Of a stretch of 64,000 bases of DNA, positions 42,712 to 52,074 are shown piece by piece. Source of the stretch: Bradyrhizobium hipponense. Its GTDB lineage: Bacteria > Pseudomonadota > Alphaproteobacteria > Rhizobiales > Xanthobacteraceae. Below the pieces are notes generated by a model. That model was not told where the DNA came from. It saw nothing but the letters and a program-made list of their open reading frames with translations, and did no database searches. How positions within the stretch are numbered: the first letter of the stretch is position 1; each line of letters starts with the position of its first letter. The stretch is from assembly GCF_008123965.1 (NCBI RefSeq), contig NZ_VSTH01000056.1:1-64000 (forward strand). Direction: 5' to 3'. The position numbers and the translations under genes are program-made.

Positions 42712-42756
42712 GCGGAAGCTATTGATGCACGATCCGCATCATGAGAGGTTCAGTCG

Positions 42757-43914
42757 ATGCAGCCACTTCCTTTCCGCCAGCAAGATCCGGTCGCACCAGC
42801 CTACAGCCGCGGCTGGGTCGACGAGGCCGTGGCTGCGATCGAGGCCGACCAGTGCCGCACGGCCGACACGCATCTGATCCGGCTGATCGTGCCGGCGCTG
42901 GCCGGCATCGACATCTATCTGAAGGACGAGTCCACACATCCGACCGGCAGCCTGAAGCACCGGCTGGCGCGCTCGCTGTTCCTCTACGCGCTCTGCAACG
43001 GTCATATCCGCGAACGCACGCCCGTTATCGAAGCATCGTCGGGATCGACCGCGGTTTCGGAAGCCTATTTCGCGCAGATGATCGGCGTGCCGTTCTACGC
43101 CGTGATGCCGCGCACGACGTCGGCGGAGAAGATCGCCGCGATCGAGCATTATGGCGGCAACTGCCACCTGATCGACGACGGTCGCGCGCTCTATGCGGAG
43201 GCCGCCGCGCTCGCCGCCCGCCTGAACGGCCACTACATGGACCAGTTCACCTTTGCCGAGCGCGCCACCGACTGGCGCGGCAACAACAACATCGCCGAGT
43301 CGATCTTCACGCAATTGAAGGGCGAGACGCGTCCGTTGCCGGACTGGATCGTGATGGGCGCGGGCACCGGCGGCACCTCGGCCACCATCGGCCGCTATTT
43401 GCGCTACCGCCAGTATCCGACGCGGCTGTGCGTGGCCGATGTCGAGCATTCCGCTTTCTTTGACTGCTTCCGTTCCCAGGATCGCTCCCGGACTTGCGAA
43501 AGACCTTCGCTGATCGAAGGCGTCGGCCGGCCGCGCTGCGAACCCTCCTTCGTGCCGGGCGTGGTCGATCGCATGATGAAGATCCCGGATGCGGCGTCGA
43601 TCGCGGCGATGAACGTGCTGTCGCGCCGGCTGCGCCGCGCGGTGGGCGGCTCCACCGGAACCAACTTCCTGGCGCTGTGCCGGCTCGCTGCCGAGATGCG
43701 AAACGCGAACCAGACGGGATCGCTAGTGACGCTGATCTGCGATTCCGGCGAACGCTACCGGCAGACCTATTACGAGCCCGAATGGCTGAAAGCGCGCGGC
43801 CTGGATCCAGCGCCGTTCGAAGCCGCCTTGTCGTCGTTCCTCGATACCGCGCAGCCGTTGACGCTCGCGGTCGACGACGTCGTCAATCCACAGAGCCCGC
43901 AGAGTCCTGAGTAG
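42757..43914 (+). CDS. PLP-dependent cysteine synthase family protein (Cds1-like)
   Basis: A 385-residue fold-type II PLP enzyme. PLP lysine K67 lies in HPTGSLKHRLA. The Asn-loop equivalent is IEASSGSTAVSEAYFAQ, and the phosphate loop is MGAGTGGTSATIGRYLR. GGSTGTNFLALCRLAAEM follows. It matches the actinobacterial/proteobacterial Cds1 group, which degrades L-cysteine to sulfide and pyruvate, rather than classic CysK. The acdR gene is only 45 bp upstream in the same direction, so the two may be co-transcribed. Confidence 0.82.
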   Translation: MQPLPFRQQDPVAPAYSRGWVDEAVAAIEADQCRTADTHLIRLIVPALAGIDIYLKDESTHPTGSLKHRLARSLFLYALCNGHIRERTPVIEASSGSTAVSEAYFAQMIGVPFYAVMPRTTSAEKIAAIEHYGGNCHLIDDGRALYAEAAALAARLNGHYMDQFTFAERATDWRGNNNIAESIFTQLKGETRPLPDWIVMGAGTGGTSATIGRYLRYRQYPTRLCVADVEHSAFFDCFRSQDRSRTCERPSLIEGVGRPRCEPSFVPGVVDRMMKIPDAASIAAMNVLSRRLRRAVGGSTGTNFLALCRLAAEMRNANQTGSLVTLICDSGERYRQTYYEPEWLKARGLDPAPFEAALSSFLDTAQPLTLAVDDVVNPQSPQSPE

Positions 43915-44050
43915 CGGCGCTGACCGCAACCATTGCCGGCGCGTCCGAGTCGACTTGATGCCGGCGGCGCCCCTTCATGTCACGGCAACTTCACTTGCCT
44001 TGCGCGCGCGTGCGGGCGAGTTTCGCGCCTTCTCAACGAGGAGATCTGCC

Positions 44051-44611
44051 GTGCGTCTTCCCATTCTCGATCCGAAAGATCTGACCGACGAACAGAAGCC
44101 GCTCTATGACGACATGCGAGCGGGCATCAAGGACCACTTCAAGGGCTTTGTGAACATGCGCGACGACGGCGCGCTGCTCGGGCCCTGGAATCCCTGGATC
44201 CGCGAGCCGCGCTTCGGCAAGCCGATATGGGAGCTGGTCAAGGCGATCGCATCGAATCCGCTGCTGCCGGCGGCGGTGCGCGAGGTCGCGATCCTCGTCA
44301 CCGGTTCGCATTTCCGCTCCGGCTACGAGCTCTACGCCCACGTGCTGGTCGCCGAGCAACGCGGCCTGTCCGACGAAAAACTCGCGACCATCGTCGCCGG
44401 GCAGCGGCCGGTGGATCTCACCAAGCAGGAAGCGGTCGCCTACGACGTGGCGTCGGCGCTGGTGAACGGCGGTGTGCTGCCGGAGCTGACCTATCGGGCT
44501 GCGGTCAGGGAGTTCGGCGAGCACGGCGCGGCCGAGCTGTCCTATCTGGTCGGGGTCTACTGCATGGTCTCCGTTACGCTCAACACATTCGACGTGCCGG
44601 TGCCGGACTGA
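44051..44611 (+). CDS. Carboxymuconolactone decarboxylase (CMD/AhpD-fold) family protein
   Basis: A 186-residue all-helical protein with WNPWIREPRFGKPIWELVKA, REVAILVTGSHFRSGYELYA, HVLVAEQRGLSDEKL and the C-terminal AAELSYLVGVYCMVSVTLN. It lacks the CxxC of AhpD peroxidases, so it is of the lyase-like or unknown CMD type. The GTG at 44051 is chosen because AGGAG lies 7 nt before it; the frame is open 32 codons further up without support. Function is not settled for this subgroup. Confidence 0.8.
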   Translation: MRLPILDPKDLTDEQKPLYDDMRAGIKDHFKGFVNMRDDGALLGPWNPWIREPRFGKPIWELVKAIASNPLLPAAVREVAILVTGSHFRSGYELYAHVLVAEQRGLSDEKLATIVAGQRPVDLTKQEAVAYDVASALVNGGVLPELTYRAAVREFGEHGAAELSYLVGVYCMVSVTLNTFDVPVPD

Positions 44612-44692
44612 TCGGCTCGCGCCGTCACTCCGCCGCCTTGCGCGGCGGCGGGGGCGGTAACCAACGAACGCATTTGTTGCGCTCTACCGCCG

Positions 44693-45598
44693 TCAGTTGC
44701 GTACCGCGTAGAGTGGCGTCCGCAGCGTCAGTTGGTAGGACGGCTTCGGCATCCACGCGATCTGCGCTGTGATGCCGAACAGGCGGTTGTCGTTGTCGTC
44801 CATGCGGTCGAGGTCGAGCCGCAGGATCGGTTGAGTGAAGGGCTCCGCCAGCGTCCGGCCTCCAAGCTGCGCGCCGCCGAACGATTGCACGCCCAGGCGC
44901 CCCGTGAACTTCCAGTTGCTCGGCCATTGGTAATAGCCACCCGCATAGAGGATGTTGTTCGGCCGGATGCTGGCGAATTGTATGGCGATGTCGGTGTGGG
45001 TGTATTGCATGCCGGCGAGCCAGCCCCGCGTCTCGTCCTCGTCCAGCGCGTAGTCGAATTCCAGGATGTTATTGAACGAGGTCGTCATGCCCGGTTCGTT
45101 CGGCACCGACTGCGTCAGGGTCGATTGCAGCGTGATCGTCGGGATCCTCCCGCCGTTCTGCTGGTACAGGTCCGCTTGCACGCCGATGTTCCAGCTCGTG
45201 ATGTCGAACGGCGTCCAGCCGCCGCCGATGTCCGTCGTCGAGCCGGACACACCGGCATAGAGCGACACGCGATCGCTGACGTCGACCGTCAGCGGCAGGT
45301 CGACGGCGATTGACTTCGCGGCCGGAAGGCCGTTCGGGAGCGCCACGCCTCGACGCGCCGCCAGTGCTTCGAGCGCCGCCGAGAGCGAATTGTTGCCGAA
45401 GCCGAGCCCGAGCGTCCCGGCCGGGATCGTCGCATAGGTCGTGCGCAGATCGAGATAGATGTTCGGAACAGCCGGCTTTGCGGGTACGTTCTCGTCGGCT
45501 TCAGCCGCGAAAGTGGTGCCTGCCGACGCCATCAGGCAGAGCAGTCCCATTGCGAAGGCGCGCAAGGCCGGGCGGAACAATTGGCTGCGGTGGAACAC
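44693..45598 (-). CDS. Outer-membrane beta-barrel candidate of unknown function
   Basis: A 301-residue protein with a signal peptide (RAFAMGLLCLMASAGTTFAA). The rest has repeated amphipathic strands (IAVDLPLTVDVSDRVSLYAG, SWNIGVQADLYQQ, AIQFASIRPNNILYAGGYYQ, NWKFTGRLGVQSFGG) and ends in PLYAVRN rather than an aromatic residue. GTG start. I do not recognise a named family; the strand pattern suggests a barrel. Confidence 0.6.
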   Translation of the reverse strand: MFHRSQLFRPALRAFAMGLLCLMASAGTTFAAEADENVPAKPAVPNIYLDLRTTYATIPAGTLGLGFGNNSLSAALEALAARRGVALPNGLPAAKSIAVDLPLTVDVSDRVSLYAGVSGSTTDIGGGWTPFDITSWNIGVQADLYQQNGGRIPTITLQSTLTQSVPNEPGMTTSFNNILEFDYALDEDETRGWLAGMQYTHTDIAIQFASIRPNNILYAGGYYQWPSNWKFTGRLGVQSFGGAQLGGRTLAEPFTQPILRLDLDRMDDNDNRLFGITAQIAWMPKPSYQLTLRTPLYAVRN

Positions 45599-45780
45599 GT
45601 GACCATCCGGGGCGTGGCGCTTTGATGACGAGATCGCTTGCTAGATGGAACGTGATCGTTCGTGTGGTCAAGCGCTATCCGCGAGCGGTGGACTGCGCAG
45701 ATGGGCGCGGTTACTCTACCGTGATCGCACCGACACACTCGCGCGCCAGAGTGCGGGCCGCCTAACGAAGGACGACAGCC

Positions 45781-46029
45781 ATGAAGACGTCACGCCGCAT
45801 CCTGCTCGCCGGACTGATGGGACTCGCCGTGGCTCCGACCGCAATGGCCACCGCGGCGCCGTCGCCCGTGACCGACGACGCGACGGTGGCTGAAGAACGT
45901 TTTGCGCGGATGATCGCAGCAGCGCACGCGCCCGACGTTACCTGCGCGCGCCAGGCCGAGCGTTATGCTGACGCGCATTGGCCGGACTACGTCGTGGCGG
46001 CAAGGGCCGTCCTCAACGCGCGCGCGTGA
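45781..46029 (+). CDS. Small secreted or periplasmic protein
   Basis: Eighty-two residues. The signal peptide MKTSRRILLAGLMGLAVAPT ends near AMATAAPSP. The short mature part has one cysteine (DVTCARQAERYADAHWPDYV). ATG follows AACGAAGGACGACAGCC, a moderate ribosome site. No known function. The half-repeat just after its stop may be a terminator. Confidence 0.5.
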   Translation: MKTSRRILLAGLMGLAVAPTAMATAAPSPVTDDATVAEERFARMIAAAHAPDVTCARQAERYADAHWPDYVVAARAVLNARA

Positions 46030-46035
46030 CGCAGC

Positions 46036-46063
46036 TTTCCCTTCTCCCACAAGGGGAGAGGGG
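46036..46063. repeat. Half-unit of the CCCTTGTGGGAGA repeat family
   Basis: TTCCCTTCTCCCACAAGGGG at 46037-46056 is the outer arm of the elements seen at 35151 and 38686. It lies between two convergent genes. Confidence 0.65.
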
Positions 46064-46075
46064 CCCAACCGCGCC

Positions 46076-47011
46076 TCAGGTCTCCACCGCCCGCCGCACC
46101 TGCTCGCCGATCAGCGACAGCACGAGCTGCGCCTGCGGCAGGATGGCGCCCATGGCGTGGAAATTGTGAACCATGCCGTCGTGGCAGACGTGCTCGATTG
46201 TAACGCCCGCGGCGAGCAGCTTGCGTGCATAGGCATTGCCCTCGTCGCGCATCGGGTCGAATTCGGCGGTGTGGATGATCGCGGTCGGCAGGCCCGCGAG
46301 CTGCGTTGCGCGCAACGGCGAGATGCGGGGATCGGCGGTGTCGATGCCGTCGGGCAAATAGTCGGCTAGATCGGCCTCGATCGTCGCGCGATCGATCAGA
46401 TGGCCTTCGGCGAACGTCTCGCGCGAGGGCGAGGTCTCTTCGAAATCCAGCACCGGGCAGATCAGGCATTGCGCGACGATCGAGAGGCCGGCGTTCTGCG
46501 CGGCGTCCTGGCACACGATCGCGGCTAGCGTCGCGCCGGCGGAATCGCCGCCGACCACCAGCCGCCCGGCGTCGATGCCGAGCGAGGAGGCTTCGCGCGC
46601 GACCCATTCGGCGGCGGCGACCGCGTCGTCGACGGCAGCAGGGAACTTGTGCTCGGGCGCGAGGCGGTAATCGACCGAGACCAGCCGGCAGCCGGTCGCG
46701 TGCGCAAGCGCTGCCGCGATCCGGTCGTGCGTCGCAATGCTGCCGGCGACGAGGCCGCCGCCGTGAAAGAACACGAAGCCGGGCGCACGCTCACCGGCGC
46801 TCGCGGGCACATAGAGGCGATAGGGCAGTTCGCCGCCGGGACCGGGAAGCCTGCCGTCGAAGGTCGTGACATCCGGTGCCTCGGCTCGCGCAAACTGCAT
46901 CAGCTTCGCCAGGGATTGCCGCCGCGCCTCCACGCTCGGCCGGCTCCGTGCCTGCGGCGCAGCCGCATCCATCATGGTCAACAGACGCTTTGCAAGCGGA
47001 TCGAGCGGCAT
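46076..47011 (-). CDS. Alpha/beta hydrolase, hormone-sensitive-lipase-type esterase
   Basis: A 311-residue cytosolic esterase. The oxyanion motif is VFFHGGGLVAG, the nucleophile elbow VVGGDSAGATLA (Ser), the acid is the Asp in TAEFDPMRDEG, and the His lies in DGMVHNFHAMG. SVDYRLAPEHKFPA is typical of the HSL family. It likely hydrolyses short-chain acyl esters; the natural substrate is unknown. The frame is open far upstream, but ATG 47011 (LDPLAKRLL) is the family start. Confidence 0.88.
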   Translation of the reverse strand: MPLDPLAKRLLTMMDAAAPQARSRPSVEARRQSLAKLMQFARAEAPDVTTFDGRLPGPGGELPYRLYVPASAGERAPGFVFFHGGGLVAGSIATHDRIAAALAHATGCRLVSVDYRLAPEHKFPAAVDDAVAAAEWVAREASSLGIDAGRLVVGGDSAGATLAAIVCQDAAQNAGLSIVAQCLICPVLDFEETSPSRETFAEGHLIDRATIEADLADYLPDGIDTADPRISPLRATQLAGLPTAIIHTAEFDPMRDEGNAYARKLLAAGVTIEHVCHDGMVHNFHAMGAILPQAQLVLSLIGEQVRRAVET

Positions 47012-47117
47012 GGATCTTTCCTTCCCACGAGGGGAGAGGGTAACGCACCATTTCCCCGCAGGAAATCCTTTAGGAATTGGGATAATAGTGCCTCGATCTT
47101 TCCAAGGGAGGCCGGTC

Positions 47118-48005
47118 ATGGCCGAGATCAAAAAGCCCATCGAATATTCGCCGAGTTGGACCTTCTTCGAAGGCAAATGGCACGACGGCAACGTGCCGAT
47201 CATGGGCCCACGAACGCATGCCGCATGGCTCGGCTCGGTCGTGTTCGACGGCGCGCGCGCCTTCGAAGGCGTCGCGCCCGATCTCGACCGCCACATCGCC
47301 CGCGCCAATCAATCCGCGATCAATTTTGGCCTGAAGCCGGTGGTCGAGACCGACACCTGGCTCACGCTCGCTCGCGAGGGCCTGGCGCGCTTCTCGGCCA
47401 ATGCCGAACTCTATATACGTCCGATGTACTGGGCGCAGAACGGTGCCGGCGGCGGCGTGCTGTTCGACCCCGAGACCACCAATTGGTGCCTTTGCATCTA
47501 CGAGGCGCCGATGCCCAAACCCGTCGGCAACGCCATCACGCTGTCGCCGTTCCGCAGGCCCACCGCGGAATGCGCGCCGGTCGAAGCCAAGGCGGCCTGC
47601 CTCTATCCGAACAATTCGCGCGCGCTGTCGGAGGCCGCTTCCCGTGGCTTCCACAACGCGCTGATGCTCGACATGCTCGGCAATGTCGCGGAGTTCGGCA
47701 ATTCCAATGTGTTCATGGCCAAGGATGGCGTGGTCTTCACACCGGTGCCGAACGGCACCTTCCTCAACGGCATCACGCGCCAGCGCGTGATCGGTCTGCT
47801 CCGCGCCGACGGCGTCACCGTGGTCGAAAAGACGCTACGTTATGCGGACTTCCTCGCCGCCGACGAGATATTCTCCACCGGCAATTTCGCCAAGGTCGCG
47901 CCCGTGATCCGCATCGACGACCGCGAGCTGAAGCCGGGCCCGTTCTACACCAAAGCGCGCAAGCTCTATTGGGACTTTGCGCATGCAGTGAAGTTGGCGG
48001 CTTGA
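47118..48005 (+). CDS. ilvE: Branched-chain amino-acid aminotransferase (class IV PLP)
   Basis: A 295-residue fold-type IV transaminase for Leu, Ile and Val. Marks are the N-terminal AAWLGSVVFDGARAFEG, RHIARANQSAINFGL, LYIRPMYWAQN, the PLP lysine K158 in PVEAKAACLYPNNSRAL, and DEIFSTGNFAKVAPV near the end. AAGGGAGG precedes ATG 47118. The class could also hold D-amino-acid transaminases or ADC lyases; the sequence fits the rhizobial BCAT group best. Confidence 0.85.
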   Translation: MAEIKKPIEYSPSWTFFEGKWHDGNVPIMGPRTHAAWLGSVVFDGARAFEGVAPDLDRHIARANQSAINFGLKPVVETDTWLTLAREGLARFSANAELYIRPMYWAQNGAGGGVLFDPETTNWCLCIYEAPMPKPVGNAITLSPFRRPTAECAPVEAKAACLYPNNSRALSEAASRGFHNALMLDMLGNVAEFGNSNVFMAKDGVVFTPVPNGTFLNGITRQRVIGLLRADGVTVVEKTLRYADFLAADEIFSTGNFAKVAPVIRIDDRELKPGPFYTKARKLYWDFAHAVKLAA

Positions 48006-48027
48006 GCTAGCTACTTCCGCGAACTCC

Positions 48028-48056
48028 GTCATTGCTTCGCTGCGCTCGCAATGACG
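48028..48056. repeat. Short palindrome after the aminotransferase gene
   Basis: CGTCATTGC (48028-48036) and GCAATGACG (48048-48056) are perfect inverted arms round TTCGCTGCGCTC. It is a widespread type of small repeat in such genomes and may stop transcription between two convergent genes. Confidence 0.65.
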
Positions 48057-48108
48057 AATTGCGGAAGCACCGCGAAGCTATGGGCCTGAGCGTGCGCGGG
48101 GCGACGCC

Positions 48109-48729
48109 TTAAGCAGCCCGTCTCCTGAACCGGCTGAACTGAAAGGCCTGTGTCGAATGCCATGGCGTATGATGCGTCTCGCTGCGCGTCTCGATGAGTT
48201 CGAAGGCCGGTCCGAGCTCCACCGAAAGGCTTGCGCTGTCATGCCGCTGGACAGGTAGGCCGCTGCACTTTTCCGGACCATCCAGCGCGAAGGTGCCGAT
48301 GATGACGTAGCCGCCGGCTGCAACCGCCGATCGCAGGCGCTCGACGTAAGCTGCCCTGTCGTGCGGATCGGTCAGGAAGTGGAATGCCGCGCGATCGTGC
48401 CAAACATCGTATGTCTTCGCCGGCCGCCATGTCGTGGCGTCGGCGACGATCCAGTCGATCGTTGCGGCAGCCGCGCCGATTCGTTTCTTTGCGGTTTCAA
48501 GCGCGTTGGCTGAGAGATCCAGTACGGCGATGTCGCGATATCCCTCCTGCAGAAGGCTATCGGCCAATCGCGACGCGCCGCCGCCAATATCGATGATCGC
48601 GGCCGCATGATCTGGACGGGCCGCGCGGATCATCTCCAGCGAGATCGTCGGGGTGTCCTGAAACCAGCTGACTTCAGACTCGCCCTTGGTGGTGTAGACG
48701 TGGTCCCAATGCGCGGTTCGGTCGGACAT
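48109..48729 (-). CDS. Class I SAM-dependent methyltransferase
   Basis: A 206-residue methyltransferase. SAM-binding motif I is AAIIDIGGGASRLADSLL, the acidic residue after strand 2 is in IAVLDLSANALE, and IDWIVADATTW and YDVWHDRAAFHFL follow. VEEVSWFQ-like text near the N-terminus (EVSWFQDTPTISLEMI) is typical of a widespread small methyltransferase group. The substrate is unknown. Convergent with ilvE. Confidence 0.85.
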   Translation of the reverse strand: MSDRTAHWDHVYTTKGESEVSWFQDTPTISLEMIRAARPDHAAAIIDIGGGASRLADSLLQEGYRDIAVLDLSANALETAKKRIGAAAATIDWIVADATTWRPAKTYDVWHDRAAFHFLTDPHDRAAYVERLRSAVAAGGYVIIGTFALDGPEKCSGLPVQRHDSASLSVELGPAFELIETRSETHHTPWHSTQAFQFSRFRRRAA

Positions 48730-48848
48730 GGCGTATGCCTCGGCCCTAGGGTGAGCAGGCGCTCGGAGACGATCCAGGTCGGTTGGCGGCGCCGCAGTGA
48801 CCCCAGGAAAAGCGCCCGCGGGCGCGGCCGCTCCGGCGCACGAAGGAC

Positions 48849-49448
48849 CTACTCTTCCTTCTTCGACATCCGCTCGAGGCGCTCCTGCATCTCCTTCATC
48901 TGCTGGCGCAGATCGTCGATGTTGGTGTCTTTTGCCGGCTCGGCGCTCGCATCCGGCTCGGGCTCCGCCGTGGTTGTCCCCGGGCGGCCCGTAGTGGGCG
49001 CGAACGGCTTGAACATCGAGAAAGTCTGCTGGAACAGCTCCATGTTGCGGCGGACCTGTTCTTCCAGCGGCGCAAACGGGGTTCCGGAGAGCGAGTTGGC
49101 GATTTGCTTGCGGAACTTCTCCTGCTCCTGAGTGAGCGTGGCGATCGACTGCTCCAGATATTTCGGCACCACCATCTGCATGCTGTCGCCGTAGAAGCGG
49201 ATGAGCTGGCGCAGGAAGGTGGTCGGCAGCAGGTTCTGGCCGGCCTTGTTCTCCTGCTCGAAGATGATCTGGGCGAGCACGGAGCGAGTGATGTCGTCGC
49301 CGGTCTTGGCATCGTAGACCAGGAAGTCTTCGCCGTCCTTGACCATGGCGGCAAGGTCTTCCAGAGTCACATAAGTACTCGTTCCGGTATTATAGAGCCG
49401 CCGGTTCGCGTATTTCTTGATGGTGGTGGGTTGGTCTGATTTCGCCAT
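48849..49448 (-). CDS. phaR: Polyhydroxyalkanoate synthesis repressor PhaR
   Basis: A 199-residue regulator. The DNA-binding N-terminal domain has TIKKYANRRLYNTGTSTYVT and DLAAMVKDGEDFLVYDAKTG. The PHB-binding domain has ITRSVLAQIIFEQE and LLPTTFLRQLIRFYGDSMQ. The C-terminus (QQMKEMQERLERMSKKEE) is a coiled coil. PhaR binds PHB granules and DNA and restrains phasin and pha gene expression when polymer is low. Divergent from phaA. Confidence 0.95.
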   Translation of the reverse strand: MAKSDQPTTIKKYANRRLYNTGTSTYVTLEDLAAMVKDGEDFLVYDAKTGDDITRSVLAQIIFEQENKAGQNLLPTTFLRQLIRFYGDSMQMVVPKYLEQSIATLTQEQEKFRKQIANSLSGTPFAPLEEQVRRNMELFQQTFSMFKPFAPTTGRPGTTTAEPEPDASAEPAKDTNIDDLRQQMKEMQERLERMSKKEE

Positions 49449-49752
49449 GGGCTCTCACTTGCAAAACGCGGAGAACGGGAACCCGGCGGGCAAATGCCGC
49501 AGGGCGGGAAGAGTACGCAACGCAACAAAATAAGCATTTTCAAAGGGGTCACGCTACCGTTTTGTGCGCCACGGTTAATCGGGCAGCAAAAACGTGCTTG
49601 CGAAATCGCCAAGAACGCTATTTTGAATGCGCTGCGGCATGAATTCGGCCACCTATCGATTGACATGCCTCAACGACGTTAACAGGATGCCGTCCGAGAC
49701 TGGCGAGCCGTTTCCCAGCCCCGTCTGCCCCCTTCAACCCCAGGAGATGCCC

Positions 49753-50931
49753 ATGACAGACGATGTCGTCATCGTCAGCGCCGCCCGCACCCCGGTCGGA
49801 AGCTTCAACGGAGCGTTCGCGACCCTTCCCGCCCACGAGCTTGGCGCTATCGCCATCAAGGCCGCGCTGGAGCGCGGTGGCATCGAGCCCGGCCGCGTTT
49901 CGGAAGTCATCATGGGCCAGATTCTCACTGCAGCTCAGGGCCAGAACCCGGCCCGCCAGGCATCGATTGCCGCCGGGATTCCGGTGGAGAGTCCGGCCTG
50001 GGGCGTCAATCAGCTTTGCGGCTCGGGTCTGCGCACCGTTGCACTCGGCTATCAGGCCCTGCTCAACGGAGATTCCGAAATCGTCGTCGCCGGCGGCCAG
50101 GAATCCATGAGCATGGCTCCGCACGCCCAGTACCTGCGCGGCGGCGTCAAGATGGGCAATGTAGAGTTCATTGACACGATGATCAAGGACGGCCTGTGGG
50201 ATGCCTTCAACGGCTATCACATGGGCAACACCGCCGAGAACGTCGCGCGCCAATGGCAGATCACGCGCGCCCAGCAGGACGAGTTCGCGGTCGCCTCGCA
50301 ACAGAAGGCCGAGGCCGCGCAGAAGGCCGGCAAGTTCAACGACGAGATCGTCTCCGTTACCATCAAAACCCGCAAGGGCGACGTTGTCGTCAGCGCCGAC
50401 GAATATCCGCGCCATGGTGCAACGCTTGACGGGATGGCGAAGCTCAAGCCCGCCTTTGAGAAAGAAGGTACGGTCACCGCAGGTTCGGCCTCCGGCATCA
50501 ACGACGGCGCCGCTGCCGTGGTGTTGATGACCGCCAAGCAGGCTGCCAAGGAAGGCAAGAAGCCGCTCGCGCGAATCGTGTCCTGGGCGCAGGCCGGCGT
50601 CGATCCGAAGATCATGGGCTCTGGCCCGATCCCGGCCTCGCGCGCTGCGCTGAAGAAGGCCGGCTGGAATGTCGGCGACCTCGACCTGATCGAAGCCAAC
50701 GAGGCCTTCGCGGCACAGGCCTGCGCCGTCAACAAGGACCTCGGCTGGGACACCTCCAAGGTCAACGTCAATGGCGGCGCGATCGCGATCGGCCATCCGG
50801 TCGGCGCCTCCGGCGCGCGCGTGCTGGTGACGCTGCTGCACGAGATGCAGAAGCGCGACTCGAAGAAGGGCCTTGCCACGCTTTGCATCGGCGGTGGCAT
50901 GGGCATTGCGATGTGCATCGCGCGCGATTGA
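49753..50931 (+). CDS. phaA: Acetyl-CoA acetyltransferase (beta-ketothiolase)
   Basis: A 392-residue thiolase condensing two acetyl-CoA to acetoacetyl-CoA, the first step of PHB synthesis. The nucleophile C89 is in VNQLCGSGLRTVALG. EANEAFAAQA, GGAIAIGHPVGASGARV (His) and the second Cys in TLCIGGGMGIAM complete the site. AGGAG 7 nt ahead selects the ATG at 49753 (MTDDVVIVSAART). phaB is 240 bp downstream after a terminator-like hairpin. The divergent gene is phaR. Confidence 0.95.
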   Translation: MTDDVVIVSAARTPVGSFNGAFATLPAHELGAIAIKAALERGGIEPGRVSEVIMGQILTAAQGQNPARQASIAAGIPVESPAWGVNQLCGSGLRTVALGYQALLNGDSEIVVAGGQESMSMAPHAQYLRGGVKMGNVEFIDTMIKDGLWDAFNGYHMGNTAENVARQWQITRAQQDEFAVASQQKAEAAQKAGKFNDEIVSVTIKTRKGDVVVSADEYPRHGATLDGMAKLKPAFEKEGTVTAGSASGINDGAAAVVLMTAKQAAKEGKKPLARIVSWAQAGVDPKIMGSGPIPASRAALKKAGWNVGDLDLIEANEAFAAQACAVNKDLGWDTSKVNVNGGAIAIGHPVGASGARVLVTLLHEMQKRDSKKGLATLCIGGGMGIAMCIARD

Positions 50932-51053
50932 AACTACCTTACGCGTAACTGACGCGTGCGCTGCACACGTGATTGAGTGCGTTGCACGCGATTAAAAAGG
51001 CGGCGGTTGCAAATCAAATATTCTTCGCAACTGTGAAAGCCTCGACTAAAGAG

Positions 51054-51087
51054 AAACGCCCGGCTTGATGCCGGGCGTTTTGTTCTT
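51054..51087 (+). terminator. Rho-independent terminator-like hairpin between phaA and phaB
   Basis: AAACGCCCGGC (51054-51064) pairs perfectly with GCCGGGCGTTT (51070-51080) around TTGAT, followed by a T-rich TGTTCTT. It should end phaA transcripts, which suggests phaB has its own promoter or relies on read-through. Confidence 0.85.
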
Positions 51088-51171
51088 GATGTCCGTCAAA
51101 CGTCCCGCATAATCCGCATCTAAAAACGATCACTCAGAAACGTCCGAAGAGTCCAAGGGAAGGAATACGAT

Positions 51172-51897
51172 ATGGCACGTGTTGCATTGGTGACGGGTGG
51201 TACGCGGGGCATCGGAGCGGCGATCAGCAAGGCGCTGAAGGCGGCCGGCTACAAGGTCGCGGCGAGCTATGCCGGCAATGATACCGCGGCGGAGAAGTTC
51301 AAGGCCGAGACCGGCATCGCCGTCTACAAATGGGACGTCAGCAATTTCGACGCTTGCGCCGAGGGCGTGAAGAAGGTCGAGGCCGAGGTCGGGCCCATCG
51401 ACGTGCTCGTCAACAATGCCGGCATCACCAAGGACGGCGCCTTCCACAAGATGACTCTGGAGCAATGGAATGCGGTGATCGGCACCAATCTCGGCTCGCT
51501 GTTCAACATGTCGCGCCAGGTGATCGAAGGCATGCGCGGGCGCAAGTTCGGCCGCATCGTCAACATCTCCTCGATCAATGGACAGAAAGGCCAGTTCGGC
51601 CAGGTGAACTATTCCGCGGCGAAGGCCGGTGAGATCGGATTCACCAAGGCGCTGGCGCTGGAGAATGCCAAGGGCGGCGTCACCGTGAACGCGATCTGCC
51701 CGGGCTACATCAACACCGAGATGGTGCAAGCGGTGCCGAAGGACGTGCTGGAAAAGGCCATCCTGCCGTTGATCCCGATCGGCCGGCTCGGCGAGCCCGA
51801 GGAGATCGCGCGCGCGGTCGTGTTCCTCGCCGCCGATGAAGCCGGCGCCATCACCGGCTCGACGCTGACCGTCAACGGCGGCCAGTACATGGTGTGA
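51172..51897 (+). CDS. phaB: Acetoacetyl-CoA reductase (NADPH)
   Basis: A 241-residue short-chain dehydrogenase making (R)-3-hydroxybutyryl-CoA for PHB. The cofactor loop is ALVTGGTRGIGAAISKAL, VLVNNAGITKDG follows, and the catalytic residues are Ser and Tyr/Lys in VNISSINGQKGQFGQ and NYSAAKAGEIGFTKAL. ICPGYINTEMV and GSTLTVNGGQYM close it. AAGGGAAGGA precedes the ATG. The PHB polymerase gene (phaC) is not in the window. Confidence 0.95.
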   Translation: MARVALVTGGTRGIGAAISKALKAAGYKVAASYAGNDTAAEKFKAETGIAVYKWDVSNFDACAEGVKKVEAEVGPIDVLVNNAGITKDGAFHKMTLEQWNAVIGTNLGSLFNMSRQVIEGMRGRKFGRIVNISSINGQKGQFGQVNYSAAKAGEIGFTKALALENAKGGVTVNAICPGYINTEMVQAVPKDVLEKAILPLIPIGRLGEPEEIARAVVFLAADEAGAITGSTLTVNGGQYMV

Positions 51898-51931
51898 TGC
51901 GATCGCATCACGTTCGCACATATCGGTAGCT

Positions 51932-52061
51932 TCGTCATGCCCGGGCTTGTCCCGGGCATCCACGGCCTTACAACAGCGGTCGCCACGGCAGAACGTGGAT
52001 GGCCGGGCACGGGCGAGCGGAAGCGACGCCGCTCTTCAGACGGCTATGCCCGGCCATGACG
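51932..52061. repeat. Dispersed long inverted repeat (CGTCATGCCCGGGC type)
   Basis: CGTCATGCCCGGGCTTGTCC and GGGCATCCACGG at the left face GAACGTGGATGGCCGGGCAC and CTATGCCCGGCCATGACGG at the right. It is the same family as 5284-5368. It separates phaB from the transporter gene. Confidence 0.75.
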
Positions 52062-52074
52062 GAAGTATTCGCCG